Assembly: GCF_023715745.1 (NCBI RefSeq)
Contig: NZ_JAMBOV010000004.1
Coordinates: forward strand, 62,001-126,000
DNA length: 64,000 nucleotides
Direction: 5' to 3'
From: Microbacterium oleivorans
GTDB lineage: Bacteria; Actinomycetota; Actinomycetes; Actinomycetales; Microbacteriaceae
Of this stretch, positions 42,174 to 54,330 are shown in pieces. The notes under the pieces were generated by a model. That model was not told the origin of the DNA, ran no database searches, and saw only the letters and a program-made list of their open reading frames with translations. Within the stretch, counting starts at the first letter, position 1; every line of letters begins with the position of its first letter. The position numbers and the translations under genes were made by a program.

Positions 42174-43052
42174 ATGCCCGATGTGCGCTCCGCGATCGCC
42201 GCCCGTCCCCTCGTGCTCGACGGCGGACTCGGCACGATGCTCGAAGCCCGCGGCCACGACCTCAGCGGCGTGCTGTGGTCGGCCGGTGTGCTCATCGACG
42301 CCCCGGGCGACGTGCGCGACGTGCACGCCGCCTTCGTCGACGCCGGCGCCGACATCGTGACGACGGCGTCGTACCAGCTGGGCTATGACAATCTGGCGGA
42401 GGCGGGGAAGGATGCCGCCGAGGTCGACGCACTGCTCGGGGCCTCGGTGCGACTCGCGCGCGAGGCGACCGACGGTCGTGCGTGGGTCGCCGCATCCGTC
42501 GGTCCGTTCGGCGCCGTGCGCGCGGACGGGAGCGAGTACACCGGTGCCTACGGCATGTCGGTGGGCGAACTGGCCGAGTGGCATCGGCGACGGTTGCACG
42601 TGCTCTCCGAGGCCGGGCCCGATCTGCTCGCGGTCGAGACGATCGCCTCGCCCGCCGAGGCCGAGGCGGTGGCGATCGCCCTCGAGGGCGTCGGGATCCC
42701 GGCGTGGGTCTCGCTCTCGGGTTCCAGCACCGCGTTCGCGGACGACGGCGCGCTCGCCGCGGCGCTCGTGACGGCCGCGTCGCCCGCCGAGGTGGTCGCC
42801 GTCGGCGCGAACTGCTGTCCGCCGCGCGATATCGCCCGTGTTCTGACCGCGATGCCGAGCGCGACACCTGCCGTCGTCTATCCGAACAGCGGTGAAGCGT
42901 GGGACGCCATCTCGCGCTCGTGGCACGGCGACGCGACGGCGACCTTCGCGGACGTCGACGCGTGGCTGGATGCCGGAGCGCGGCTCATCGGCGGATGCTG
43001 CCGCACGACGCCCAAGGACATCGCCGGGCTCGCGCGACGCCTGAAGGACTGA
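42174..43052 (+). CDS. mmuM: Homocysteine S-methyltransferase
   Basis: 292 residues of the MmuM/BHMT family. LVLDGGLGTMLEARG at the start, ASYQLG, and the three zinc cysteines in GANCCPP (one) and GGCCRTTP (two) are all present. It methylates homocysteine to methionine with S-methylmethionine or S-adenosylmethionine as donor. No mmuP permease is nearby. The gene is monocistronic, with a leaderless promoter and a strong terminator right after it. Confidence 0.92.
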   Translation: MPDVRSAIAARPLVLDGGLGTMLEARGHDLSGVLWSAGVLIDAPGDVRDVHAAFVDAGADIVTTASYQLGYDNLAEAGKDAAEVDALLGASVRLAREATDGRAWVAASVGPFGAVRADGSEYTGAYGMSVGELAEWHRRRLHVLSEAGPDLLAVETIASPAEAEAVAIALEGVGIPAWVSLSGSSTAFADDGALAAALVTAASPAEVVAVGANCCPPRDIARVLTAMPSATPAVVYPNSGEAWDAISRSWHGDATATFADVDAWLDAGARLIGGCCRTTPKDIAGLARRLKD

Positions 43053-43058
43053 TCGGGG

Positions 43059-43098
43059 CCGGTGCGGCCGCGGGTTCGGGTCACCGCGGCCGCACCGG
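43059..43098. terminator. Bidirectional terminator between mmuM and bglA
   Basis: Perfect 15-bp stem (CCGGTGCGGCCGCGG at 43059-43073 with its complement at 43084-43098) and a 10-nt loop. It fills the 51-bp gap between these convergent genes and can serve both strands. Confidence 0.85.
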
Positions 43099-43103
43099 TC
43101 GCC

Positions 43104-46477
<3,374 letters not shown>

Positions 46478-46552
46478 CGGGACACGCTCTTTCTTGCCGC
46501 ATCGGCGCGGCATTCTCGGGTGGAACACGCGCCGGGCCCGTTTCCGGGCAAC

Positions 46553-46604
46553 AAAAAAACCTGAACTCGTTCACCGCTCGTGAAAGCGATGTGAGTTCAG
46601 GTTT
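46553..46604 (-). terminator. Leader terminator of the bgl operon
   Basis: On the minus strand AAACCTGAACTC (46604-46593) pairs with GAGTTCAGGTTT (46568-46557), followed by a run of T (46559-46553). Its 5' arm overlaps the RAT site, so the two structures exclude each other, as in other BglG-controlled operons. Confidence 0.92.
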
Positions 46605-46628
46605 TGCCTGCTGCCGCAGTAACAATCC
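46600..46628 (-). promoter_or_regulatory. RAT (ribonucleic antiterminator) site
   Basis: Minus strand reads GGATTGTTACTGC, a four-base GGCA, then GCAGGCAAAACC, matching the 29-nt RAT consensus. BglG dimers bound to it in the leader RNA would prevent the adjacent terminator from forming. Confidence 0.93.
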
Positions 46629-46664
46629 GTCGCGTCGCAGGTCTGCATCGGCCTGCGATCCGAG

Positions 46665-46670
46665 ACATTA
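46665..46670 (-). promoter_or_regulatory. Candidate promoter of bglF leader
   Basis: Minus-strand TAATGT between bglG and the RAT site would start a leader of about 180 nt that carries RAT and terminator. No clear -35 is seen, so readthrough from bglG is an alternative. Confidence 0.35.
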
Positions 46671-46696
46671 GCATGCATCCGAATAGGACGCCAGTG

Positions 46697-47590
46697 TCAT
46701 CCTCCCGGAGCGGAAGCCGGCGGTGCCCCGACCTGCGACGCGAGCCGCTCGACGTGCACGATGACGTACAGGAGCTCCTCGTCGGTGAGCTCGGACTCGG
46801 TCGCGGCTTTGACGTACGCCTTCACCTCCTGTGCGATGGCGAACGAGCGCGGGTAGCTGTGCTTGGCGAACTCGAAGAACGAGCTGTCGGCGCTTCGGAG
46901 CATCGACCTCGACACGAGGCGCTGCAGGAGGAACTGGATGTGGAGCACGAACCGGGCGTAGTCGGGGCTCTCGACGTCGAGTTTCACGCCGAGCCCGTTC
47001 TCGACCGTCAGGACGACGTGCTGGACGCGGCGGAACAGCAGTGCGGCGGTGCCGTTGGGTTCGTCCCGGGTCGCGTTCAGCACGTGCATCGTGAGGAAGA
47101 CGGCCTCCTCGGCGGGCAGCTCGGTCTCGAGGGCGGCCGAGATCGACTCGGCCATCGTCTTCGCCGCGGCGAACTCGGCGGGGTGCAGCACGCGCAGCTC
47201 GGGCATGTTCGCGGCGGGGATCCGGATCCCCTTCTCCAGGCGCTCGAGCACGAACTGCACGTGGTCGATGACGGCGATCGTGAGGCGGCGTCCGAGGTGA
47301 TGGCCGAGCGAGCGCTCCGCGTGGTCGACGGCGCGCGAGACGGCCTCGACGATGGCGTAGGGGGTGTCGGTCAGCATCCGCCGTTCGCGCTCGCCGTCCT
47401 CGCCCGTCTCGAGGATGAAGGTCTTCTCGACTTTCGCGGGGTCGATCGTGTCGGTGGGCTTCAGCTGGAATCCGAGCCCGCGGCCCATCAGCACGCGCTC
47501 GCGGCCCTGCTCGTCGAGTGAGATGACGACGTTGTTGTTGAGCACCTTGTGCACGACCGTGCCGCGCCGCTGCGGAGCCCCTTCCGTCAT
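46697..47590 (-). CDS. bglG: BglG/LicT-family transcriptional antiterminator
   Basis: 297 residues: an N-terminal RNA-binding CAT domain (VVHKVLNNNVVISLDEQGRERVLMGRGLGF, residues 10-50) and two PRD domains (about 65-170 and 175-285) holding the PTS-regulated histidines (IDHVQFVLERL, MHVLN, FVLHIQFLLQRLV). It binds the RAT site when phosphorylated by HPr and not by EIIBgl. It lies upstream of the operon it controls. TAGACT is seven bases before ATG 47590, so it has its own promoter. Confidence 0.95.
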   Translation of the reverse strand: MTEGAPQRRGTVVHKVLNNNVVISLDEQGRERVLMGRGLGFQLKPTDTIDPAKVEKTFILETGEDGERERRMLTDTPYAIVEAVSRAVDHAERSLGHHLGRRLTIAVIDHVQFVLERLEKGIRIPAANMPELRVLHPAEFAAAKTMAESISAALETELPAEEAVFLTMHVLNATRDEPNGTAALLFRRVQHVVLTVENGLGVKLDVESPDYARFVLHIQFLLQRLVSRSMLRSADSSFFEFAKHSYPRSFAIAQEVKAYVKAATESELTDEELLYVIVHVERLASQVGAPPASAPGG

Positions 47591-47649
47591 GGCGACGAGT
47601 CTAGAGCCGCCCGGCATCCGCCCAGCCCGCCGCCGGTAGCCTGGAAGGC

Positions 47650-48906
47650 ATGACCGAGTCCACTCCCGCGCGCCCCGAGGGCATGTCCGCCGTGCGCACG
47701 ACGACGGCCAAGCAGGTCCGTCCCGCGACCGAGGGGTGGACGCAGGCGAAGGATGCCGAGGGTCGCCCGCTCCTGCAGTTCGCGAGCCCCAAGCGCGGCA
47801 AGCCGCCCGTGCACCTCGCAGACCTCGATCACGATGCGCGCGTCGAGAAGCTGAAGGAGCTCGGGATGCCGGGGTTCCGCGCCGCTCAGCTCGAGAAGCA
47901 CTACTTCCAGCACTACACCTCCGACCCCGTCCACATGACCGACCTTCCGGCGGCGAGCCGCGAAGAGCTCGTCGGCGGTCTGCTGCCGAACCTCATGACC
48001 GAGGTGCGCCGCCTCGAGACCGACGGCGGCGACACGATTAAGTTCCTGTGGCGCCTGCACGACGGCGCGCTCGTCGAGTCCGTGCTCATGCGGTACACCG
48101 GGCGCATCACGCTGTGCGTGTCGAGCCAGGCGGGGTGCGGCATGAACTGCCCGTTCTGCGCCACCGGGCAGGCGGGCCTGACGCGCAACATGTCGGCGGC
48201 CGAGATCGTCGACCAGGTCGTCCGCGCCAACCGCCTCATCGCCGACGGCGGCCTCGGTGACCCCCGCAAGGTCGGGCACAAGGACGAGCGCGTCACCAAC
48301 ATCGTCTTCATGGGCATGGGTGAGCCCCTCGCCAACTACGCCCGCGTCATGCAGGCCGTCCGCACGATGGTCGACAAGAAGCACGGCCTCGGGATGAGCG
48401 CGCGCGGCATCACGGTCTCGACCGTCGGCCTCGTGCCCGCGATCCGCAAGCTGAGCGCGGAAGAGATCCCGGTCACGTTCGCGCTGTCGCTGCATGCCCC
48501 CGACGACCACCTGCGCGACGAGCTCATCCCGGTCAACTCCCGCTGGAAGGTCGATGAGGCCCTCGACGCCGCCCGCGAGTACTTCGACAAGACCGGCCGT
48601 CGCGTCTCGATCGAGTACGCCCTCATCAAGGACATGAACGACCACGCCTGGCGCGCCGATCTCCTCGCCGAGAAGCTCAACGCCCGCGGCCGCGGCTGGG
48701 TGCACGTGAATCCCATCCCGCTCAACCCGACGCCCGGCTCGATCTGGACGTCGTCCGACGTCGACGTGCAGAACGAGTTCGTCCGGCGCCTCAACGATGC
48801 GGGCATCCCGACGACACTCCGCGACACGCGCGGCAAGGAGATCGACGGGGCCTGCGGGCAGCTCGTCGCGACCGAGGAGGACCAGGCCGCGGCAGCATCG
48901 GTCTGA
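47650..48906 (+). CDS. rlmN: 23S rRNA (adenine2503-C2)-methyltransferase
   Basis: 418 residues, radical SAM enzyme. The cluster motif is CGMNCPFC, the substrate-facing part is [19 protein letters not shown], and the second essential Cys lies in GACGQLV near the C-terminus. It methylates A2503 of 23S rRNA and A37 of some tRNAs using two SAM. The N-terminal 40 residues are a low-complexity extension. TAGCCT lies seven bases before the ATG, which also has GGAAGG. Confidence 0.95.
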   Translation: MTESTPARPEGMSAVRTTTAKQVRPATEGWTQAKDAEGRPLLQFASPKRGKPPVHLADLDHDARVEKLKELGMPGFRAAQLEKHYFQHYTSDPVHMTDLPAASREELVGGLLPNLMTEVRRLETDGGDTIKFLWRLHDGALVESVLMRYTGRITLCVSSQAGCGMNCPFCATGQAGLTRNMSAAEIVDQVVRANRLIADGGLGDPRKVGHKDERVTNIVFMGMGEPLANYARVMQAVRTMVDKKHGLGMSARGITVSTVGLVPAIRKLSAEEIPVTFALSLHAPDDHLRDELIPVNSRWKVDEALDAAREYFDKTGRRVSIEYALIKDMNDHAWRADLLAEKLNARGRGWVHVNPIPLNPTPGSIWTSSDVDVQNEFVRRLNDAGIPTTLRDTRGKEIDGACGQLVATEEDQAAAASV

Positions 48907-49015
48907 CCCGGGTCAGGCCTGGCGCACCCGTCTGGTTCGAGGGGTGATTCCGCCGGCGGCGTAACCCTGTCAAGGGCTGCGGAGTCGACCGCGGCGCGAG
49001 AGTAGCGTCGGATCC

Positions 49016-50029
49016 ATGGTCAACTATCGATTCCTGGGCAACAGCGGCCTCAAGATCACCGAACTCACCTACGGCAACTGGCTCACCCACGGCTCGCAGG
49101 TCGAGAACGACGCGGCGATCGCGACGGTTCACAAGGCCCTCGATCTCGGCATCACCTCGTTCGACACTGCGGATGCGTACGCGAACACCGCCGCCGAGTC
49201 CGTCCTCGCCGAAGCGCTGAAAGGTCAGCGCCGCGAGTCACTCGAGATCTTCACGAAGGTCTACTGGCCGACCGGCCCCAAGGGGCCGAACGACCACGGT
49301 CTGTCCCGCAAGCACCTGCTCGAGGGCATCAACGGCTCGCTGAAGCGCCTCGGCACTGACTACGTCGACCTCTATCAGGCGCACCGCTACGACTACGAGA
49401 CCCCGCTCGAAGAGACGATGCAGGCGTTCGCCGACATCGTCCGTCAGGGCAAGGCGCTCTACATCGGTGTCAGCGAGTGGACGGCGGAGCAGCTGCGGGC
49501 CGGCCACGCGCTCGCGAAGGAGCTCGGCTTCCAGCTGATCTCGAACCAGCCGCAGTACTCCGCGCTGTGGCGGGTCATCGAGGGCAAGGTCGTCCCCACC
49601 TCCGAGGAGCTCGGCATCTCGCAGATCGTCTGGTCGCCGCTCGCGCAGGGCGTCCTGACGGGCAAGTACCAGCCCGGTCAGCCGGCCCCCGAGGGTTCGC
49701 GCGCGACGGATGAGAAGGGCGGGTCCGATATGATCAAGCGCTTCATGAAGGATGAGACCCTCAGCGCGGTGCAGAAGCTGCAGCCGATCGCCGAGGGGGC
49801 GGGCGTCACGATGCCGCAGCTCGCCCTCGCGTGGGTGCTGCACAACCCGAACATCGCCGCCGCCATCATCGGGGCGTCGCGTCCCGAGCAGCTCGAGGAC
49901 ACCGTGAAGGCGTCGGGTATCGAGCTCGACGACGACACGTACGCGGCGATCAACGACGCGCTCGCGCCCGTCGCGGTCACCGACCCGGAGGAGACGTACT
50001 CCGTCTCGCCGAAGTCCCGTCTGATCTGA
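49016..50029 (+). CDS. Aldo-keto reductase family protein (Kv-beta/YghZ-like)
   Basis: 337 residues with an AKR barrel. Catalytic residues include Tyr in FDTADAYANTAAESVLAEAL (Asp-Tyr region), Lys in FTKVYWPTGPKGPND and YQAHRYD, and NADPH binding near IIGASRPEQLEDTV. The start MVNYRFLGNSGLKITELTYGNW resembles the voltage-gated K+ channel beta subunit group. It reduces carbonyls with NADPH, substrate unknown. A TAGCGT hexamer lies seven bases before the ATG. Confidence 0.9.
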   Translation: MVNYRFLGNSGLKITELTYGNWLTHGSQVENDAAIATVHKALDLGITSFDTADAYANTAAESVLAEALKGQRRESLEIFTKVYWPTGPKGPNDHGLSRKHLLEGINGSLKRLGTDYVDLYQAHRYDYETPLEETMQAFADIVRQGKALYIGVSEWTAEQLRAGHALAKELGFQLISNQPQYSALWRVIEGKVVPTSEELGISQIVWSPLAQGVLTGKYQPGQPAPEGSRATDEKGGSDMIKRFMKDETLSAVQKLQPIAEGAGVTMPQLALAWVLHNPNIAAAIIGASRPEQLEDTVKASGIELDDDTYAAINDALAPVAVTDPEETYSVSPKSRLI

Positions 50030-50045
50030 CGAGCGCCGCCCGTCC

Positions 50046-50522
50046 GTGGCCTCGCACAGCGCCGGCATCCTGCTCTACCGTCTCGACGGTCAGGGCAGGG
50101 TGTCGGCGTTCGTCGCTCACATGGGCGGACCGTACTGGGCGAGCAAGGACGAGGGTGCCTGGTCGATCCCCAAGGGGGAGCTCGAGGACGGCGAGGATGC
50201 GCTGGATGCCGCGAAACGGGAGTTTCGCGAAGAGCTCGGTGTCCCCGCGCCCGACGCCGATTACGCCGAACTCGGCACCTTCTCGTACTCATCGGGCAAG
50301 CGCGTGACGGTGTTCGTCGCGGACGGTGCCGGCTTCGACGCCGAAGAGTTCACCTTCGGCGAGTTCGAGATGGAGTGGCCGCCGCGCTCAGGCAAGAGCG
50401 ACGCATTCCCCGAGGTCGACCGTGCCGAGTGGATGCCGCTGGCCCGGGCGCGCGAACGGGTCGTGAAGGGGCAGCAGCCGGCGTTCGACCGGTTGGCGGA
50501 ACTGCTGTCTCAGGCTCGCTGA
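50046..50522 (+). CDS. NUDIX hydrolase
   Basis: 158 residues with the full Nudix box, GELEDGEDALDAAKREFREELGV (residues 42-64), and a SAGILLYRLDGQGRVSAFVAH start. The family hydrolyses nucleoside diphosphate derivatives; this one resembles the small predicted NTP pyrophosphohydrolase group. GTG 50046 starts 16 bp after the aldo-keto reductase gene, so the two may be cotranscribed. It converges with rnhA. Confidence 0.88.
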   Translation: MASHSAGILLYRLDGQGRVSAFVAHMGGPYWASKDEGAWSIPKGELEDGEDALDAAKREFREELGVPAPDADYAELGTFSYSSGKRVTVFVADGAGFDAEEFTFGEFEMEWPPRSGKSDAFPEVDRAEWMPLARARERVVKGQQPAFDRLAELLSQAR

Positions 50523-50523
50523 G

Positions 50524-51057
50524 TCAGCGCTTCTTCTTCGGCGCTTCGGACACGTCGAGCTTCTCGTGCAAGCCTCCGAGCGATGACCACGCCGATTCCT
50601 TGCCGGATGCCGCGTGTTCCGCCCCGCGCACGGCACGCTCGTCGGCCCACTCGTTGAGGACGTGACCGCGGTGCCCTCGGACGTGCTCGAGCACGACGTC
50701 GGGGAGTCCCGCCGCGCGTCGCGCGTCGCGCGCGGAGATGAGCTTCTCGAGGAGGTCGACGTTCTTGGTGGGCGCACCGGTCGAGGTCTTCCAGCCGCGA
50801 CGGCGGTGGCCGTCCATCCATTTCTGGTAGGTGTCGATCGCGTACTTCGAGTCGGCCTGCACGACGAGGTCACGCACGTCGGTGTGGTCCTCGATCGCCT
50901 TCAGCAGTCCCATCAGCTCGCCCACGTTGTTCGTCCCCTGGATGATCGAGCCTGCGGCCCAGTGGCCGTCTTCACCGACCCACGCCCAGCCCGTCGGTCC
51001 GGGATTGCCCTTGCAGGCGCCGTCGGTGGCCACGACATAGCGGGAGGATTCGGTCAC
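50524..51057 (-). CDS. rnhA: Ribonuclease HI
   Basis: 177 residues. The four catalytic acids are visible: Asp in VATDGACKGNPGPTGWAW, Glu in NVGELMGLLKAI, Asp in VQADSKYAI, and Asp in HVLNEWADERA. It removes RNA from RNA:DNA hybrids. It is complete, with a Lys/Arg tail. GTG 51057 has TAGCGT six bases upstream, and its TAG is the stop codon of the membrane protein gene before it. Confidence 0.9.
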   Translation of the reverse strand: MTESSRYVVATDGACKGNPGPTGWAWVGEDGHWAAGSIIQGTNNVGELMGLLKAIEDHTDVRDLVVQADSKYAIDTYQKWMDGHRRRGWKTSTGAPTKNVDLLEKLISARDARRAAGLPDVVLEHVRGHRGHVLNEWADERAVRGAEHAASGKESAWSSLGGLHEKLDVSEAPKKKR

Positions 51058-51063
51058 CCGACA

Positions 51064-51069
51064 ACGCTA
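51064..51069 (-). promoter_or_regulatory. -10 element of leaderless rnhA, sharing the upstream stop codon
   Basis: Minus-strand TAGCGT, then TGTCGG, then GTG 51057. Its TAG is also the stop codon of the membrane-protein gene (51067-51069). Confidence 0.55.
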
Positions 51070-51855
51070 CCCGCCCTCGCATCCGCGGCCCTCGCCGTAG
51101 CAGGGGACGTACGTCCATGACGGAGGCGGCTCCGGCGGTCGCGGGAAGTCGAAGCGGTCTCGGGGCACGGGCAGTGTGACGGCCACACCCAGGCCCAGGA
51201 GGAGGGTGATCGCCGCCGACCAGATCAGTGCGTGTCGGCGCGCGACCGCGGCGCAGGCGATCGCCGCAACGGCGGCCGACGCCCCCACCGCCACGGTGGC
51301 GACGTATCGGGAGCCCGCCTCGGGCCGGGGCTGCGGAGTTGTGCCACCGAGGGAGAAGTACACGGAGAAGAAGTGGAGCGGGAGGGCGAAGACGGCGATC
51401 ATCGCGACCAGGAGCGCGACGATCGCGACGGTGCGGAACCAGACGCGGCGATTGACGCGGTGAGAGAAGCCCCGTGCAACGGCGATGCCCGCGAGGACGG
51501 AGCCCGCGAATCCGACCGTCCGGCCGAGGAGGAGGGCCGTCGCGACCGGGTCGTCGAGGAAGAGAACGCCCCCGTTCTCCCAGACGGCGGCCAGGATCGA
51601 GGCGACGGGAGCGAGCAGGAATGCGATGGCTGGAGCGAAGGCGGCCCGTGTCCGCGGGGCGGCCAGAACGACAACGATGATGAGTGCCGTCCAGATGGCG
51701 GGGGTGAGCAGTAGACCCCAGAGGATCGCAGCCTTCACGCCCGTGCCCAACAGTGTCAGGTACAGGAATGAGCCGACGATGAACGCGACGCTGCCGGCTG
51801 CAGCGGTCGTGAGCAGCAGGCGCCGCGATGACCACGACCCCTGCGAATCGTTCAT
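51067..51855 (-). CDS. Hypothetical multi-pass membrane protein
   Basis: 262 residues with about six hydrophobic helices. It has a Pro-rich, probably extracytoplasmic C-terminus (RPPEPPPSWTYVPCYGEGRGCEGG) with two cysteines that could form a disulfide. I do not recognise the family. GTG 51861 is an alternative start, but ATG 51855 follows directly. It ends with TAG. Upstream (51856-51935) lies an 80-bp gap without a gene. Confidence 0.62.
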   Translation of the reverse strand: MNDSQGSWSSRRLLLTTAAAGSVAFIVGSFLYLTLLGTGVKAAILWGLLLTPAIWTALIIVVVLAAPRTRAAFAPAIAFLLAPVASILAAVWENGGVLFLDDPVATALLLGRTVGFAGSVLAGIAVARGFSHRVNRRVWFRTVAIVALLVAMIAVFALPLHFFSVYFSLGGTTPQPRPEAGSRYVATVAVGASAAVAAIACAAVARRHALIWSAAITLLLGLGVAVTLPVPRDRFDFPRPPEPPPSWTYVPCYGEGRGCEGG

Positions 51856-51935
51856 GCCCACTTCGGCCCCCCGCCGTCGTCGCTTTCGGTGAGCCTAGGG
51901 GACGGGGCCCCGCGTCGGCGGGACCCCGTGTCGCG

Positions 51936-52913
51936 TCACGGACGCAGCAGAACCTTGCCGACGCGGCCGGCGGTCAGGCTCGCCCGGGCGGCGTCGCGCG
52001 CCTGCTCGAGGTGGAACGTGGCCGACACCGGGAGGGTGAGGACACCGGAGGAAAGGTGCTGAGCGAGCTCGCCGAAGAGTCGGCCTCGCTTGGCGGCATC
52101 CATCTCGGTGCTCACCTTGCTGCCCCAGAATCCCTTGATCGTGATGTGGCGGAAGATGACCGGGCCCGAGGCGAGCTGCATGACGGGGGCGTCCATCGCG
52201 CCGAAGACGACGAGCGTCGCGTTCTCTCCGAGGAGCGAGAGGACGTGGCCGCTCGACTCGCCGCCCACCGAGTCGACGCCGGCGATGATGGAGGCGCCAC
52301 CGGTGATCTCGGCGACCTTGTCCTGCCAGTCGTCGGTGTCGACGGCGACGACGCGGTCGATGCCCTGCTCGGCGAGTTCGGTGACGGCGGCGCTCCGACG
52401 GACGAGGCCGACGACGTTGAGCCCGCGTGCGCGGCCGATCTGGGCGACCATGCGCCCGACGGCGCCGTTGGCGGCGTTCTGGACGAGCCAGTCACCGGGC
52501 TTCAGGTCAAGGAAGTCGATGAGGCTGATGGCGCTGAACGGCATGGACACGAGCTGGGCCGCCTGCTCGTCGGGGAGGTCCTCGGGAACCGGGATGAGGG
52601 TCGCGGCGCGGGCGATGAACTGCTCGGCCCACACGCCGAAAGTGCCGCCGGTGGCCACGCGCTGCCCGACCTGAAGATTCTCGACGCCCTCGCCGAGCTC
52701 TTCGACGACACCGACGGCCTCGGTGCCGGAGCGGGCAGGAAGCTCGGGCTTGTAGCCGTAGGTCCCGCGGACCGTCCACAGGTCGTGGTTGTGGATGGGT
52801 GAGGCGAGCAGTCGCACGCGAACCTCTCCCGAATCCGGCGTCGGGTCGGGGGTCTCGGTGATCTCGAGGACGTCGGCCGGTTCGCCGAAGACAGGGTGGG
52901 TGACTGCGCGCAT
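51936..52913 (-). CDS. Zinc-binding dehydrogenase/quinone oxidoreductase family protein
   Basis: 325 residues, medium-chain dehydrogenase fold. LARSGTEAVGVVEELGEGV in the catalytic half and DWLVQNAANGAVGRMVAQIGRARGLNVVGLVRRS (NADPH site) in the coenzyme domain. The zinc-ligand cysteines are absent, as in quinone oxidoreductases. It is divergent from a TetR gene with a palindrome between, so it is probably TetR-controlled. ATG 52913 has GGAGGAAAC directly upstream; longer frames lack that. Confidence 0.88.
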   Translation of the reverse strand: MRAVTHPVFGEPADVLEITETPDPTPDSGEVRVRLLASPIHNHDLWTVRGTYGYKPELPARSGTEAVGVVEELGEGVENLQVGQRVATGGTFGVWAEQFIARAATLIPVPEDLPDEQAAQLVSMPFSAISLIDFLDLKPGDWLVQNAANGAVGRMVAQIGRARGLNVVGLVRRSAAVTELAEQGIDRVVAVDTDDWQDKVAEITGGASIIAGVDSVGGESSGHVLSLLGENATLVVFGAMDAPVMQLASGPVIFRHITIKGFWGSKVSTEMDAAKRGRLFGELAQHLSSGVLTLPVSATFHLEQARDAARASLTAGRVGKVLLRP

Positions 52914-52942
52914 GTTTCCTCCAGGCGTCATTTTGTAACGAT

Positions 52943-52960
52943 CGGTCTAATATAGTACCG
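52943..52960. promoter_or_regulatory. Candidate TetR operator
   Basis: CGGTCTAATATAGTACCG is an imperfect palindrome (CGGT-ATAT-ACCG core) in the 66-bp gap between divergent quinone oxidoreductase and TetR genes. It carries TATATT and TATAGT -10-like hexamers, so a bound repressor would block both. Confidence 0.55.
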
Positions 52961-52979
52961 ACGGCTGAGAGGAGCATCC

Positions 52980-53567
52980 ATGGGGCGCACGGCGACATTC
53001 GATCGCGGGGACGTCGTCCGCGCCGCGCGCGACGTGTTCTGGTCGCGCGGCTACGCGGAGACGGGGATCGGCGAGCTCGAGGAGGCCACCGGGCTCAATC
53101 GCTCGAGCCTGTACCACGCGTTCGGCAGCAAGAAGGGTCTCTTCGAGGCGGTAGTCGCGGCCTACCTGGAGGAGGTCGTCCGTAGGCGCCTCGCACCGCT
53201 GCAGCGATCGGATGCCGCGGCCACGGCGCTCGCCGACTACGTCGCCGAGATGCGCGAGGCCATCGCCGGCGGATCACCGCGTGCCCGGTCGGGCTGTCTG
53301 CTGATCAACGCCGCCTGCGGCCCCCTCGTGGACGACGAGCCGGAGCTGCGAGCGATCGTCACTCGCTACGCGGACGAGCTCCGGGAGGGCGTCGCCCGCG
53401 GAGTGGCCGCGGCTCGGCCCGGCCTGTCCGAGGCAGCCCGGGCGCCGCTCGCCGAGGCCGTCGCGTCTCTCGTCATCGCCGCGTTGGCGATAGCCCGGAC
53501 CGATCCGGACGCCGCGGTCCGCAGTCTCGATGCGGTCGCCCCGCTCGTCGCGGGCTGGCGAGCCTGA
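52980..53567 (+). CDS. TetR-family transcriptional regulator
   Basis: 195 residues. The N-terminal helix-turn-helix (VVRAARDVFWSRGYAETGIGELEEATGLNRSSLYHAFGSKKGLFEAVVAAYLE) is typical of the AcrR/TetR group, and the C-terminal ligand domain has CLLINAACGP and a helical remainder. It faces the quinone oxidoreductase and probably represses it and itself, responding to an electrophile or quinone. RBS GAGAGGAG. Confidence 0.9.
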   Translation: MGRTATFDRGDVVRAARDVFWSRGYAETGIGELEEATGLNRSSLYHAFGSKKGLFEAVVAAYLEEVVRRRLAPLQRSDAAATALADYVAEMREAIAGGSPRARSGCLLINAACGPLVDDEPELRAIVTRYADELREGVARGVAAARPGLSEAARAPLAEAVASLVIAALAIARTDPDAAVRSLDAVAPLVAGWRA

Positions 53568-53593
53568 ATCCGCCACTCGGCCGTACGCGAAGA

Positions 53594-53607
53594 CAATGTG
53601 TACATTG
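53594..53607. promoter_or_regulatory. Candidate GntR operator of the prp operon
   Basis: CAATGTGTACATTG, a palindrome with GT centre and CAATGT/ACATTG arms, lies 46-59 bp before the promoter of the GntR gene at 53665. The TGT-AC-A pattern is that of FadR/VanR-branch operators. Confidence 0.6.
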
Positions 53608-53652
53608 ATCGGTTGGTAGGAGGAAAGTAGTCCGAAGTTCTCAGGCGGTGCA

Positions 53653-53658
53653 TACAAT
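53653..53658 (+). promoter_or_regulatory. -10 element of leaderless gntR-prp operon
   Basis: TACAAT, then GGCGAA, then GTG 53665. It would drive the entire gntR-prpDBC transcript. Confidence 0.6.
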
Positions 53659-53664
53659 GGCGAA

Positions 53665-54330
53665 GTGAGCCACGGGAACCGCGCCAGCGACCGGGCCTAC
53701 GCGACCCTCCTCGACGAGATCCAGTCGGGCGCACTCGCCCCGGGAACCGTCATCAGCGAGACGGAGCAGGCGGCCCGCCTCGGCGTCAGTCGCACACCAC
53801 TGCGCGAGGCGCTCGCGCGACTTGCGGCGCACAGCCTCGTCACACAGGTCTCGCCGCGGGTCACCGTCGTCAGCGGCGTCGAGGCCGACGACATCCGCGC
53901 TCTCTTCGACGTGCGCCGCGCGCTCGAGGAGACGGCGGCGCGGCTCGCTGCCCGCACGCCCGACCGCTCGGCGTTCGCGGCCCTCGCCGCAGCCTTCGCC
54001 GACATCCAGGCGGCGGGCGGTCCCGCCGGGGACGCCGACGGGTACTACGCCCTCATCGCCCGCTTCGACGCCGAACTCGACGCCGCGGTCCGCAACGACT
54101 ACCTCACGTCTGCGCTGCACACCGTCCGCACGCACCTCGTCCGGGTGCGCCGACTCGCGCGCGACAATCCGGAACGGCTCACCGCCTCGGTCGCCGAGCA
54201 CCGCCTCATCGCGAGCGCGATCGTCGCCGGCGACGGCGACCTGGCGGCCCACGCCACGCACGTCCATCTGCACAACGCGCTCGCCTCGATCCTCGACTCC
54301 CTGTCCGCCATCCCGGAGGAAACGCCATGA
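53665..54330 (+). CDS. GntR-family regulator (FCD domain), probable regulator of the methylcitrate operon
   Basis: 221 residues. The winged helix ([36 protein letters not shown]) is followed by an FCD domain with metal-binding acids and histidines ([36 protein letters not shown]). It is coupled by a 4-bp ATGA overlap to prpD. It probably senses a propionate-pathway intermediate, though the ligand is not evident. GTG start. Confidence 0.9.
   Translation: MSHGNRASDRAYATLLDEIQSGALAPGTVISETEQAARLGVSRTPLREALARLAAHSLVTQVSPRVTVVSGVEADDIRALFDVRRALEETAARLAARTPDRSAFAALAAAFADIQAAGGPAGDADGYYALIARFDAELDAAVRNDYLTSALHTVRTHLVRVRRLARDNPERLTASVAEHRLIASAIVAGDGDLAAHATHVHLHNALASILDSLSAIPEETP

Noticed and set aside
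48904-48915. TGACCCGGGTCA palindrome at the rlmN stop as a terminator
   Set aside because: It is only 12 bp with no loop, and CG-rich palindromes are common here.
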